From Siphlonurus alternatus (lineage: Eukaryota; Arthropoda; Insecta; Ephemeroptera; Siphlonuridae), in assembly GCA_949825025.1 (NCBI GenBank), contig OX463781.1, positions 30,529,675 to 30,593,674 of the forward strand: a stretch of 64,000 nucleotides of DNA. Reading direction: 5' to 3'. The translations under genes were made by a program, and so were the position numbers. The notes under the pieces are model-generated. The model did no database searches, was not told the origin of the DNA, and was given only the letters and a program-made list of their open reading frames with translations. Numbering within the stretch: the stretch's first letter is position 1; every line of letters begins with the position of its first letter. Positions 10,518 through 21,800 of this stretch are shown here, in pieces.

Positions 10518-13423
10518 GGCGAGAAAGCACAGAGCTCTAGCTGCTAAATTAAGCGAGTAACTGGCAAGTGGCGTTCTACAGGCTGGATTGATTTTTAATT
10601 GATAATAGGTATATTTAGGAGTTCCCAAAAAAAAGTTGGCCAAAGTTGGCCCATGGCATCATCCCGGATTTTCGGGTTTTTTGAAAATATGGAAAAAATT
10701 ATTATCTCCGAAACCAACACACTTGCAGGAATTAAGACTACATTATTAAAACGCCCGTGCTTTAAGCTTTTTAGAAATGTAATTTTATTTATAATCCAAC
10801 AAAAATTTTGTCCCGAAAATCATGTTTTTTCAAATTTGGAATTTAATTTTCTTCTCATTTTGAGAATAACTAAAAAACTTTTGGTTTTTGAGAAAAATGG
10901 TTCATTTGAATCTTGTAGCCTACATCATCACCAACATTTTGATGTATCGTACGTCTTGATTGAAAAAACCAAACTCAAAATATCGGGACGAATGTACGCT
11001 CAGGTGATGTGTTTACATGCATGTTCCTATGCTATAATGTTATAGCCAACACCTTGTTTCAAAGCATTGAACGCTACAATATTGCACAGAATTACAATAT
11101 TGATAAATTCAATAACAATTTTGGTTTTGAAAATAAAAATTTCGAAAATCCAAAAATCCGGGACACTCAAAAAACCCGAAATTTTTTTGTTATTTTTTAA
11201 AAAAACAATATATATGCACGCTAGCTGAAATTTGTGACCATTAAAAATTATCTGCAAAAATTTCCTGAACATTGATTGCCGGTAAATTCAAATTTTTCCT
11301 CATGGCATATTATAGTATATATATTACTTATTTTATGTCACATTTTTCTTAACCAATCTTTATAATTTATAATTATCATTTTTAATTTTGTGCTATATAT
11401 GGTCCTCACAACATGCATAATATGCAGTATAGGTCTTCATGAATTCGATCTGCACTAGTAGAATAATTAATTATATACATTGAACTTAATAATAATATAT
11501 AAATATTTTCGTATAGAATTAAGCACACTCAAAATTTTATCATACAATATATTAACAAAATAGGGATATTATGAAATTATACTTCATCAGTCTTGTTAGA
11601 TGTAATAATAATTATGTGCTTTATGTTTGAAATATCTTATGGTACTATTATTATATATTAAAGCGAATATTTTATTTGAATTTGTACCAACTGTGTCTTT
11701 AATTAGAATTATTTTATAATTCAGTTTCAAAATAATATTCGTTGAATTTGAGTTCTTCATGATTTGATTTTTAACAAGAGTAAAAGTAATAACTATAAAA
11801 TACACGAACATGCACTGTATTTGTTGAACGTACATGCCATGACACATCTATAATACTATTATTAATGAAAATAACGCATTGTATATAGCATGATAATATT
11901 TAAATAAATTGTTTTTACGATGCAGATCAAATTCAATTGACGCATGAGAACCATTACACTTTCTTTTACAGATTGCTGATAATGCGGATAAATAGTAAAT
12001 GTTAACTCAGTACGTTGTATAATATAATATAGACCTGTGCATTCATGTTAAAAAAAATTCCACACTATATGACGTGTACGTGCTTCTGCTGATGAATACG
12101 AGGTATATTATATTTATTACGTATATTTTTATCAAATACTAAAATTAGTTCTGGACACAGAATTTGAATTTTGAGGTCGAAATTAGTACACTAATATAAA
12201 TGAAAATATCCGACGGTATAACATGTGATAAGATCTAAATTACAAAATAAAGGATGTTAATTTAAAATTATATGTACTGTATTGTATGGTACAATTCAAA
12301 TAAATTATTTGCTTCAATATAGTACCATTATAAGATATTTCAAACATAAAGCACATAATTATTATTACATGTAACAAGACTGATGAAGTATAATTTCATA
12401 ATATCCCTATTTTGTTAATATATTGTATGATAAAATTTTGAGTGTGCTTAATTCTATACGAAAATATTTATATATTATTATTAAGTTCAATGTATATAAT
12501 TAATTATTCTACTAGTGCAGATCGAATTCATGAAGACCTATACTGCATATTATGCATGTTGTGAGGACCATATATAGCACAAAATTAAAAATGATAATTA
12601 TAAATTATAAAGATTGGTTAAGAAAAATGTGACATAAAATAAGTAATATATATACTATAATATGCCATGAGGAAAAATTTGAATTTACCGGCAATCAATG
12701 TTCAGGAAATTTTTGCAGATAATTTTTAATGGTCACAAATTTCAGCTAGCGTGCATATATATTGTTTTTTTAAAAAATAACAAAAAAATTTCGGGTTTTT
12801 TGAGTGTCCCGGATTTTTGGATTTTCGAAATTTTTATTTTCAAAACCAAAATTGTTATTGAATTTATCAATATTGTAATTCTGTGCAATATTGTAGCGTT
12901 CAATGCTTTGAAACAAGGTGTTGGCTATAACATTATAGCATAGGAACATGCATGTAAACACATCACCTGAGCGTACATTCGTCCCGATATTTTGAGTTTG
13001 GTTTTTTCAATCAAGACGTACGATACATCAAAATGTTGGTGATGATGTAGGCTACAAGATTCAAATGAACCATTTTTCTCAAAAACCAAAAGTTTTTTAG
13101 TTATTCTCAAAATGAGAAGAAAATTAAATTCCAAATTTGAAAAAACATGATTATCGGGACAAAATTTTTGTTGGATTATAAATAAAATTACATTTCTAAA
13201 AAGCTTAAAGCACGGGCGTTTTAGTAATGTAGTCTTAAATTCCTGCAAGTGTGTTGGTTTCGGAGATAATAATTTTTTCCATATTTTCAAAAACCCCGAA
13301 AACCGGGTTGGCCAACTTTTTTTTGGGAACTCCTAAATATACCTATCATCGATTAAAAATCAATCCAGCCTGTAGAACGCCACTTGCCAGTTACTCTTAA
13401 AATTTCTCTATCGTTTCCTCGCC
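10518..13423. mobile_element. 2.9-kb foldback element with arms of about 1.1-1.2 kb
   Basis: Two near-identical arms (about 10518-11700 and 12280-13423) lie in inverted orientation around a unique centre of roughly 0.6 kb. Identical predicted peptides occur on opposite strands at 11027-11272 and 12698-12943, showing how similar the arms are. The ends GGCGAG / CTCGCC are flanked by TA (10516-10517 and 13424-13425), which suggests a TA target. No transposase frame is recognisable; the frames inside are AT-rich repeat translations. The outer 40 bp of the arms differ more than the interior. Confidence 0.8.
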
Positions 13424-13460
13424 TAAAAGTAAACCTAATTTCCTGGGTCCTTTAACTTAA

Positions 13461-13873
13461 AGCGACATTCCGGAAAAAATCTATAATTTTTTTATAAGTT
13501 CATTACCCATTGATAGTACAAATTATCGGTGAAAAAATCGCAAACTCAAAAAACAGAATATATTTGTAATTTTTTTTTATTCTGACCGTATGACGTCAAG
13601 AGGGCCAACTGGCTAGAGTTGCCTCTTCTACCCTCCCCTCCGACCCCTCTTTTGCTACCCTCTCTACCAGCTCGTCTGCTGAGGATGAACTAGGGGGTGA
13701 GGAGTGGTGGTCACGGTTAAAATAAACAAGCAAGCCAACATTCTTTTGTATAATATAGGTATAAAAAAAAAGTTACAACTTACAAGACACGATACTCTTT
13801 TATAATATATTTTTTTTTTGCACTCTTCCCCCAAGTCGTAATAAAATCAAATAATAAATTAATATTTTTAAAC

Positions 13874-13959
<86 letters not shown>

Positions 13960-15425
13960 TATATAATTCTATATTAAATAAAAAATATTAAATTTACATA
14001 ATAACAGATTAAATACACGATGTTTCGTTGCTCTTTGTAATAAATATAATAATTAGCAGAACATTGCTCCAAGTTGCATACAAATTATATTATACAAAAA
14101 AGAGAAAATTTTTAATGTAAATCTGTCAAACTTGCACTTTAATAAAAACTGTACGACTCTGACTCGCCCCCTCAAAGATAGAATTTTACCATATATATAT
14201 GCATATAATAATATATAGAAAATACTTGTCCTCAACTTTCTAGGGATGGACTTCAAAAAACATGGTCTGTATCGAGCTTGCATTTGGTAAACATTGAAGT
14301 TCAGTTGTCACGGCTTTTCATAATGCCATCGTGCATTTTGTGCCGCGTATATATTGCTGCGCAAACAGAAAACCATTAAAATTTATAAAGTTTTGAATTT
14401 TATTTTCTTAAAAAATATATTTTAACAGTAATTTAATTTGACTGATTTTTTTCGTAACAATTAATATAATTTTATTATTTTTTTTTAATTCGGTCTTCAA
14501 GTAAATTGTAATATTCTTTACTAGTATATATTGAATTACAGAGTATTTATTGTTTTATAACTATAAGGCTAAATTATGAATTGTTTTACTTACGTAAAAA
14601 AATATCTATTATATGGGTCAAACTTTATACATTCGATATCTTGTAAATATGACTTATATTAAACGATAAAAAAATACGTTCAATTGTTCTCAATATACAT
14701 GGAAGAACTATATATATATCTATAATAATACTATATATTCATCATTCGATTAGAAGTTAAATTTATATTATCTATGTAGAACTTTCAAGTTTTACAAGTA
14801 GAAATTTATAATAGAAATGTCTTTAAGGCTCAAATTGTTGCAGTTGTTTATTTAAAAGAAACGTTATTCTGCTATCCGTCTTTTTCTTTAGTCCTCCTTA
14901 CAGCATTGTTACCTCCCGATTTTTTTTTTTGTAAAGTCCAGGCAAAAACTACCCTCGCCGCCTCGCCACGTGTGGCACCCCGCTCTTCCGCCTCCTCCGC
15001 CTTCTCTTGCGAGCAAGAGGGAGGTTGTAGTGGGGGAACCTTGGCGGCTTGTTGAATTATTACGTTTTATTGCAAACCTTATAACTTCATTCGAGGCACT
15101 CCGAAAATATTGACACTAGCCAGTATTTTAGTCCACATATTAATTAAAAATTCTGTGAAGTTTCCACTCCCTACGTTAAGATTGGGCACTTCCACAGCAT
15201 ACCAAACAGAGTCTCTTTCAATTTTCCTTTGTAATCCTTTGTAAATTTACAAGTTCCGACGTTTAGTTGGCCCCGATGAGACCCAAGACTTTAAATTTGA
15301 AAGTGCAATTATGCACGTAAATAATTTTTTAAATTTTTTTTTGTTCTTGTAGAACTTACTACAATGACGCTAGGAGTAGTAATATTATATTAGTTTATGA
15401 TCGATTTTTTCTCCGGAATGTCGCT
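13461..15425. mobile_element. TTAA-flanked transposon, non-autonomous, 1.97 kb
   Basis: TTAA sits on both sides (13457-13460 and 15426-15429). Terminal inverted repeats AGCGACATTCCGGAAAAAAT / ATTTTTTCTCCGGAATGTCGCT (approximate, 1-2 mismatches) define the ends. Removing the element with one TTAA restores continuity of the surrounding MITE. The interior is AT-rich with two GC-rich pyrimidine patches (13600-13720 and 14940-15060) and a (TA)n tract at 13878-13954. No transposase frame is visible. TTAA specificity points to a piggyBac-type source. Confidence 0.8.
13878..13954. repeat. (TA)n microsatellite
   Basis: Uninterrupted TA dinucleotides inside the TTAA-flanked transposon. Confidence 0.95.
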
Positions 15426-15452
15426 TTAACATAATAACAAGTTTTTTATGTA

Positions 15453-16631
15453 TTATGTATTATTAATTTTCCAAGTGCTGGAAATAACTGCAGTTGAGTC
15501 TGAGAGAATCACGAGTACTTTACCTACCATATTTATTAATAACTCTAGTCAGTTACTTTGGAAATTATTAAAATAGTTAACATTGTTACAGAGCAATTTG
15601 TCCTTTTTTTTTTTTAATACATTTCTTATTTTTTTATATCAAAAGAAGTTGTCACAGTGTAAAGAGAAAATTAGAATTCAAAATGAGGTTCAATTTAAAG
15701 TCCTTTAGCACTCATTGATAAAGATTAAAAAGTGTTAAAGAAAACATTTTGCTTGGAGCAGATAACCCAAAATTCTGCTATATAGCAGAATACCTATAGC
15801 CCTCTTGTATAGGTTGTCTGCAAAGGACAACCTAACATGCATTAAATGTTTGAACCCACAACCCTTTTAAACTTATACATCCTTTTATTAAAGAAGGGGA
15901 ACAGCTTTAGCTTATGTATATTTTTTTATTGTTTTGTAAACAATGTGAAACTTATGCACCAAAAAAGTAGTCACCACCTCAATATTCAAAATGCATACCG
16001 AGTAAAAGTTAGGATGTCAAGCGCAATGCGCCTTTCCCCTCCTTTAAGAAGTGACTCCTATTGACACCTTTCTGTAATTGAATTACTTTTTAAAAAAAGA
16101 TCCCGGCTTGGAAAAAAACAAATCAGTGGCACAATTCAGTATTCTAATAATTTCTGAAATATAATTTTATGTAGGTTGTCCATTATGGTCAAAAATAACA
16201 TTTGAGGCCCCAGGTATCTCTTCATTGATAAAACTATAAAATTGGTAAATATTATAAACATGTTTTGTGTGTGGCACTTCCTGAGTAAATTAAGATAACA
16301 GTATAATAGTCAAAAGTTTTATTATCACGAAAACACTGGGAATGAAAACTAAAAAATTCAACCTAATACACAGGTATAGGCACGTATAAAGAAAAAAAAT
16401 CAATTGAGCTTTTAGAGCGTAAAAATTACCATGTATTACATAAAAACATCAAAGTTATAATCACCCTAAATTTCACAACCAAACAAATTTACATCTTTAA
16501 GCAGTTTGTCTTAAAAAAAATACATTCGCAGTAGCATTCATTTTCTTGTGCTATTATCATTATTGCAAAGCTCAGCTCTACTGCTCTCAGCAGTGGAGTG
16601 TGACGTCTCGTGTGCTTGGAATAAATGCCTT
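15453..16631. other. intergenic sequence 3' of PPIB, containing a dispersed repeat
   Basis: No gene is recognised. About 15880-15995 is a copy of a dispersed repeat. Strings such as gcaccaaaaaagtagtcacc and agaaggggaacagctt recur in PPIB intron 3, at 16868-16965 in the same orientation and at 17140-17228 inverted. The frame at 15846-16064 overlaps this repeat and is unlikely to be a gene. Confidence 0.5.
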
Positions 16632-18421
16632 TTACTCTGTAGCGTCTTCTCGGGCCACGGAGAATGGGGTCTCCACGGTCTCAGCCCCACAGTCGCTGAT
16701 CGTAACATCCTTCTCAGGGCGGTCTCGTGAGTCAGTCTTGGTAGACTCAATGTGACGAATGATGCTCTGTTGACAGAAATTTTCTTTAGCTCTATGAAAG
16801 CAAAATACTGCCTTCTTGTATACTATTTCCGAAAGGTTTGTTTAAGAGTGCAAGATAAAAATTGTATTATTAAAAGGCCCAGCTTCTGCTTTTATATAAA
16901 TATATTTTTTTCTATTTTATAAATAATGTCAAAATTATTAGTGCACCAAAAAAATAGTCACCACACTCCACCTTCTGGGAGTGAATGAATAAGAAAGCCG
17001 AGCAAAGTTTCATCAATGCATGATGTTAGACGCACCCAGAGCTTTCTTTATAACACACTCTCTGGACATGTGCTTGACGTAATTTCGCTCTGCACGCTTT
17101 TTAAAAGTCAACTGCTAGAACTCTGAAGGCGAAGGTTAGTAAGCGGTGTTTTTGGTGCACTATAAATAAGTTTGATTATTTATAAAAACATAAAAATGAA
17201 AAGGTTGAAGCCGTTCCCCTTCCATAATTAAGAAGTTTCATTTCTAGGTCGCACGCAGGCGTGGATTCAGGGGGGGGGGGAATGGGGGCGATCGCCTCCC
17301 CCCCCCCAAGGTCCCAAAATACATTGAAGTATTACCAATTACCACCCACCACCCGTCGCCCCCCCTCCCACCCCAAAGTTTAGCATTGCGGGATAGGGCA
17401 CCGCCCCTCCCAAAGCCGCGGGCTGGATCCGCCCCTGGGTCGCAGTGTAAAAAAAGAATAATTTAGGCATTTGCCGAATCTGTAATTTTTTTATCACTTT
17501 GAGTGCTTGGTGTTTTTGACTGTTTATTTGTATGATATAGGTAAATATTGTATCTAAATACGTACCATGCCAGAAATAACTTTTCCAAACACAACATGAC
17601 GACCATCAAGCCAAACGGTCTGCTTTGTGGTAATGAAGAATTGAGATCCATTGGTGTCCTTGCCAGAGTTAGCCATAGAGAGCCACCCAGCCCCATAGTG
17701 CTTCAGCTTGAAATTTTCGTCAGCGAACTTTTCTCCATAAATGCTGCGTCCTGTAAAGAAAGACGTCAAAATAGAAGCACATAAAAATAAAGGAGCAGTC
17801 TTTATAACAAACCTCCAGTGCCGTCACCCTTGGTGAAGTCTCCACCCTGAATCATGAAGTCCTTGATAACCCGGTGGAACTTGCTGCCCTTGTAGCCCTC
17901 ACCAGGCTCTTTCTTGGCAAGTTCAACAAAGTTCTGCACGGTCCTTGGCACTGTTTTGCCGAATAAGCCAATCTCTACACGGCCCAAATCTTCATCTCCA
18001 ATTTTGATGTTAAACCAAACCTGAAACAATTTTACATTATGCATATTTCATAGTTTAAGAAATATGATATCTGTATATTATATTATATAGTCATGCGTAT
18101 TACATATATATTATGCACTAGCTGCAGCAAATTTATGCATGAATCATTTGTGGTTCAACTGGTTGATATGCATATCACGATATAATTCCGGCAATCCGCA
18201 AATATGATATGCATATATTATACACCATAATAAAACCATCAACTTTCAAGAGGTTCAAGCAGCAGCTAGGGTTCAAGTTCAAACTTCAGAATGTTCGTGC
18301 TTACCTTGTCAGTAACTTTAGGTCCCTTCTTTGCCGAATCATCTTCAGCATATGCAAAATGAAGGACTCCAAGAATAAGGCAACATACTACGCTAGATAC
18401 AATAAATTTCTTTGACTTCAT
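16632..18421 (-). CDS. PPIB: ER peptidyl-prolyl cis-trans isomerase B (cyclophilin B)
   Basis: Four exons on the minus strand: 18421-18305, 18020-17813, 17750-17566 and 16766-16632 (TAA). They join in phase to 214 residues; human PPIB has 216. The protein has a signal peptide (basic start, hydrophobic core about residues 7-22, cleavage near AYA/EDD). A full cyclophilin fold follows, with the catalytic stretch [15 protein letters not shown] (Arg and Phe of the active site), then NGSQFFITT, the [12 protein letters not shown] motif and the C-terminal DVTISDCG strand. It catalyses proline isomerisation in the ER and assists secretory protein folding. The tail ends SVAREDATE rather than KDEL, as in other cyclophilin Bs. 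The start at 18421 is chosen because it leads directly into the signal peptide; an upstream in-frame ATG would add 17 residues. The gene is divergent from Dicer. Confidence 0.95.
16868..17228. repeat. imperfect inverted pair of a dispersed repeat in PPIB intron 3
   Basis: The left part (ttattagtgcaccaaaaaaa onward in reverse) and the right part (tttttggtgcactataaata) are inverted copies of the repeat also found near 15880-15995. The arms are diverged. The central 180 bp are unrelated to the arms as far as I can see. Confidence 0.45.
17256..17437. mobile_element. hAT-like MITE with G/C homopolymer core
   Basis: It begins CAGGCGTGGATTCAG and ends GGCTGGATCCGCCCCTG, the same termini as the 149-bp element at 7843. 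It is flanked by ggtcgcac (17247-17254) and ggtcgcag (17438-17445), an 8-bp duplication with one difference. The core has runs of G and C and the shared string aggtcccaaaatacatt. It lies in PPIB intron 3. Confidence 0.8.
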
Positions 18422-18869
18422 TATTGTTAAAACTTTTCGCAAATTTTGCTTGAAAACGGCAATGATGATCAACCCCGGTTTTCGTCGACCTCGAATACGG
18501 AATACGAATACGCGGAATTACGTCAGCTGCCACGCAAGCGCAATTGGCCAGTGCTGCGGAAAGCGCCACAACCTTGAGGTGGATTGTGGATATATTTGGA
18601 ACCTCCATCCCCCCCCCCCCCCCCGTAAACAATTGAGCATTTAAACGCGTCACTTGGGAAAAAAATAGAACATTAAATAATTTGCATGTATGCATACTAA
18701 AAAGTGTCTCATTTCTTGTTTTTCGTGAATTACATTCCGGTTTCTTGTATTATAAAATGCATCTGAACTACTCAGTCTTGAGCAGATCCTTTTTATCTAT
18801 TGCTTGTCGTCTACCGTGAGTTCATACTGTTCATAGAAAATTTTGACTGGTGAAGCCCACAACACAACC
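18422..18869. promoter_or_regulatory. shared divergent 5' region of PPIB and Dicer-1
   Basis: 448 bp separate the start codons of PPIB (minus) and Dicer-1 (plus), so both promoters must lie here or overlap neighbouring sequence. It contains a GC-rich patch (18480-18600, with tacgtcagctgccacgcaag including a CRE-like TACGTCA) and a poly-C run near 18609-18625. No TATA box is convincing. Confidence 0.55.
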
Positions 18870-21800
18870 ATGACTGCCAAAAGGCCTGCTGTAATGACAA
18901 GTTTTGTAAACGACAATGTTTACACAAAGTCATTTACCCCAAGAGAATTCCAGGTAAGATACATACATTATATTTATAATATTACAGCACAAACATTAAA
19001 TGAAACCAATCGATAACAATGCTGTTTTTCAGGTGGAACTACTGGACCTTGCACGAGAGAGGGATATGATAGTTTGTTTGGCAAGCAGAGTGGCACAAAA
19101 TTTCTTGTGTTTACAACTTGTGCATAGCTTTGCTTGTCACTGTGACATGTGAGTATTTTGATTTTGTATACATGGGTTTGTTTTTGGAAATATTAATTAT
19201 CAGCAGATTTGTCAAATTATGATATGATCCAGCGATATTCCCTTTAAGATCACTGCCATCCTGTGGGTAGCACTGCAACTTCTAGCAAGTGGAAGTATGT
19301 AACCCCAGTCCGCGCCTCTCTGTAGTCGATAAATCACTTGGCAGCCGTGATGTCACGGGCGTCACGGCTGCTGCACGCATTGGCCCCAGTCCGCGCCTCT
19401 CTGCTGTTGACGACCAATCGCTTGGCAGCAGTGATGTTACAAACAAGCCAAGGTAGCTCTCTTTACCTTGCTAGTGCTCGCAGTTTAGCAGTGCTAGGGT
19501 AATACAATTGTACTGAAGCAAACCGCATCGTGATAGATAAATTAAGGAAGAAGTGTATGCTTGATGAATGCTTGGTTGATTTGATTCAGGATTTTCTAAG
19601 GGATAGGGTTCAAAGAGTGAAGATTGGAGCAACTTTCTCGGATGAGATCAGGGTGACCTCAGGAGTTCCGCAGGGGAGCGTCCTCGGATCAATCTTGTTT
19701 TTGATTTTTATTGAAGATTTGCCGGAGGGAGTAGATTCTCTAATGAGGTTGTTTGCTGATGATCGTGTTTTGTATAGCAAAATAGTAAATGAGGAAGATA
19801 AGAGGAAGCTGCAAGAAGACCTAGATACTGTAGGTAGGTGGGTGGACAAAAATGTTATGAGTCTTAATGTTGGCAAATGTTCGGTAGTTAATTTTAGTAG
19901 GAAAAGAGTAAAAGAAGAAGCAGTATACCTAATGAGAGGAGAGGTACTTAGGGAGGACGATAAATATAAATACCTTGGGGTGGTTCTTCAGAGAGAGCTG
20001 AATTGGAATGAGCATATTAGGTATGTAACGTCAAAGGGAAGGAGAAATTTGGAGTTCGTTATGAGAAATCTGAAAAGGGCGACTGTATTGGTCAGAGACA
20101 AGGCCCATAAGACCTTAGTGAGACCAATACTTGAGTATGCATGTAGTGTGTGGGATCCATATAGGCAGATTGGAAAGAAGGAGTTGGAAAAGGTCCAGAG
20201 GAGGGCTGCTAGAAGAGTTATGGGTAGAATGAGAAAATGGAGACTAGTTGCAGATGACAAAAAGGTGTGGAAGGATTATGAAAGCGTGTCGAAAATGATT
20301 CAGACTTTGGAGTGGGAGCCACTCGAGGATAGGAGAAGATACAACCGATTAGGAAATTTGTTTAAAGTTAACAGGGAGATGGCAGGTTGGAGCGAGTTTA
20401 GTGACAGAACTAGGAAGGGTAGATATATTGGGAGGGGGGATCATCGGTGGAAACTGGAGCTCAGGGGTAGTGGAAGTGATGTGGGAAAGTACTCCTTCAT
20501 AAACCGAACAGTGAGGGAGTGGAATTCCCTGCCATCCGAGGTGGTAGGGGCGGAGAGTTACGGGGGATTTAAGAGTGCGTTGAGCACTATATTGCGAGCC
20601 ACCGTGGTTTAGCCACATTTGCCGCAGATTGTTAATCTAATCTAATAAAGGGGGTCCGAAACAGGGCTGCGTGGTGTTATATATGCATAATGCATACTGT
20701 TAATCTAACTAGAAGATATGTATGCATAACTTATTTTGGCAGTGGAAAATGTTTTTAGCTTCTTTCATAGCTAACTCTCGGTTCACAAAGTTTTCCCCCC
20801 ATCTTTGCAATGTAATTTTTTTGCTTCTATACCCCTATCGCGTGCTGCGAGTTGCAGCGCTATCCGCAGGGCGGTAATTTTAAAGGGAAATTGGCCTATT
20901 TGATGAAACAATGATATGTATATACTGTAGTATGCATACCATATGCATACTGTACAGGTACTGGCAAGAGACTTAAAAGTGCCTATACACAGCCTTATGG
21001 GTGACGTTATAAACAATGTTTGGCATATCAAGGTATTAGTGATAAGGAGAAACACACCGACTCACCTTCACACCATAAATTAAATACACATCGTTGCAAA
21101 TACGATGTAAACAACGAAACACTTTTAAGTTCCCCGTCAGTACACATGTAGTATGATAATATACCGTTATACTGTACAGAACACCGTATAATTACTGTAA
21201 TTATCATATGCATACCGGTACTTCATGAATTTCATGATATATGTATTGTACAATATGATACATACTGTACTAGAAGTCTGTATGTGCTGGATTTTCGAAG
21301 CCCGGCCCGTGGCCTATCCTTGATTCAACCTCTGCTCGCTCGACGTGTGCCTTTTTAGTTTAGTGCTTCACAATCCATTATAAAACTGACAAAGAGTAGT
21401 TTTATAATCTTTTTTGCTTACTTATTTCCCTTCTTCATCTTTTCTCAGTAAAAATAACAAACAAAAAAACATCACCATTGAAAATTTGAAAAATAGTTAG
21501 GCCCGGTTCGACCTATTCACAGACTGCCGATGCCCAAGCCCGGCCCACAGGCCTGTGCAGACCGCTAGTCTGTGAGGTCATACCAGTGATGTAATTACGA
21601 CGTTTCATACCATGTGACTAAGATTTACTACCATTTCACAGACCTGCAAGGTTGCCGGATTTTTTTTTTTTTTTTTAATTCAAACGCACTATAGGATGTG
21701 CTAGACTGGATATGTAACCAATAGATGTGTTATGTAACAAAAAACTGCAACCAAGCACTTGCCCAGGGCTGAACTCCATTGGGATGGGGGTATACGCAGT

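Larger units (their letters stand above)
10394..15450. mobile_element. Tc1/mariner (pogo)-like MITE split by two later insertions
   Basis: The left end CAGTGAAAACTCGTTATTATG (10394) and right end cataataacaagttttttatg (to 15450) are flanked by TA dinucleotides. They match both ends of the intact 172-bp MITE at 48738-48909. The middle pieces also align to that copy: caattttgagtaagggagatt near 10440 and taatttcctgggtcc near 13436. The intact sequence is interrupted by a 2.9-kb foldback (10518-13423) and by a TTAA-flanked element (13461-15425), so this MITE is the oldest layer of the stack. Confidence 0.75.

Noticed and set aside
10599..13290. Several frames of 60-150 codons, some identical on opposite strands
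   Set aside because: They come from the two inverted arms of the foldback; composition is AT-driven and no domain is recognised.
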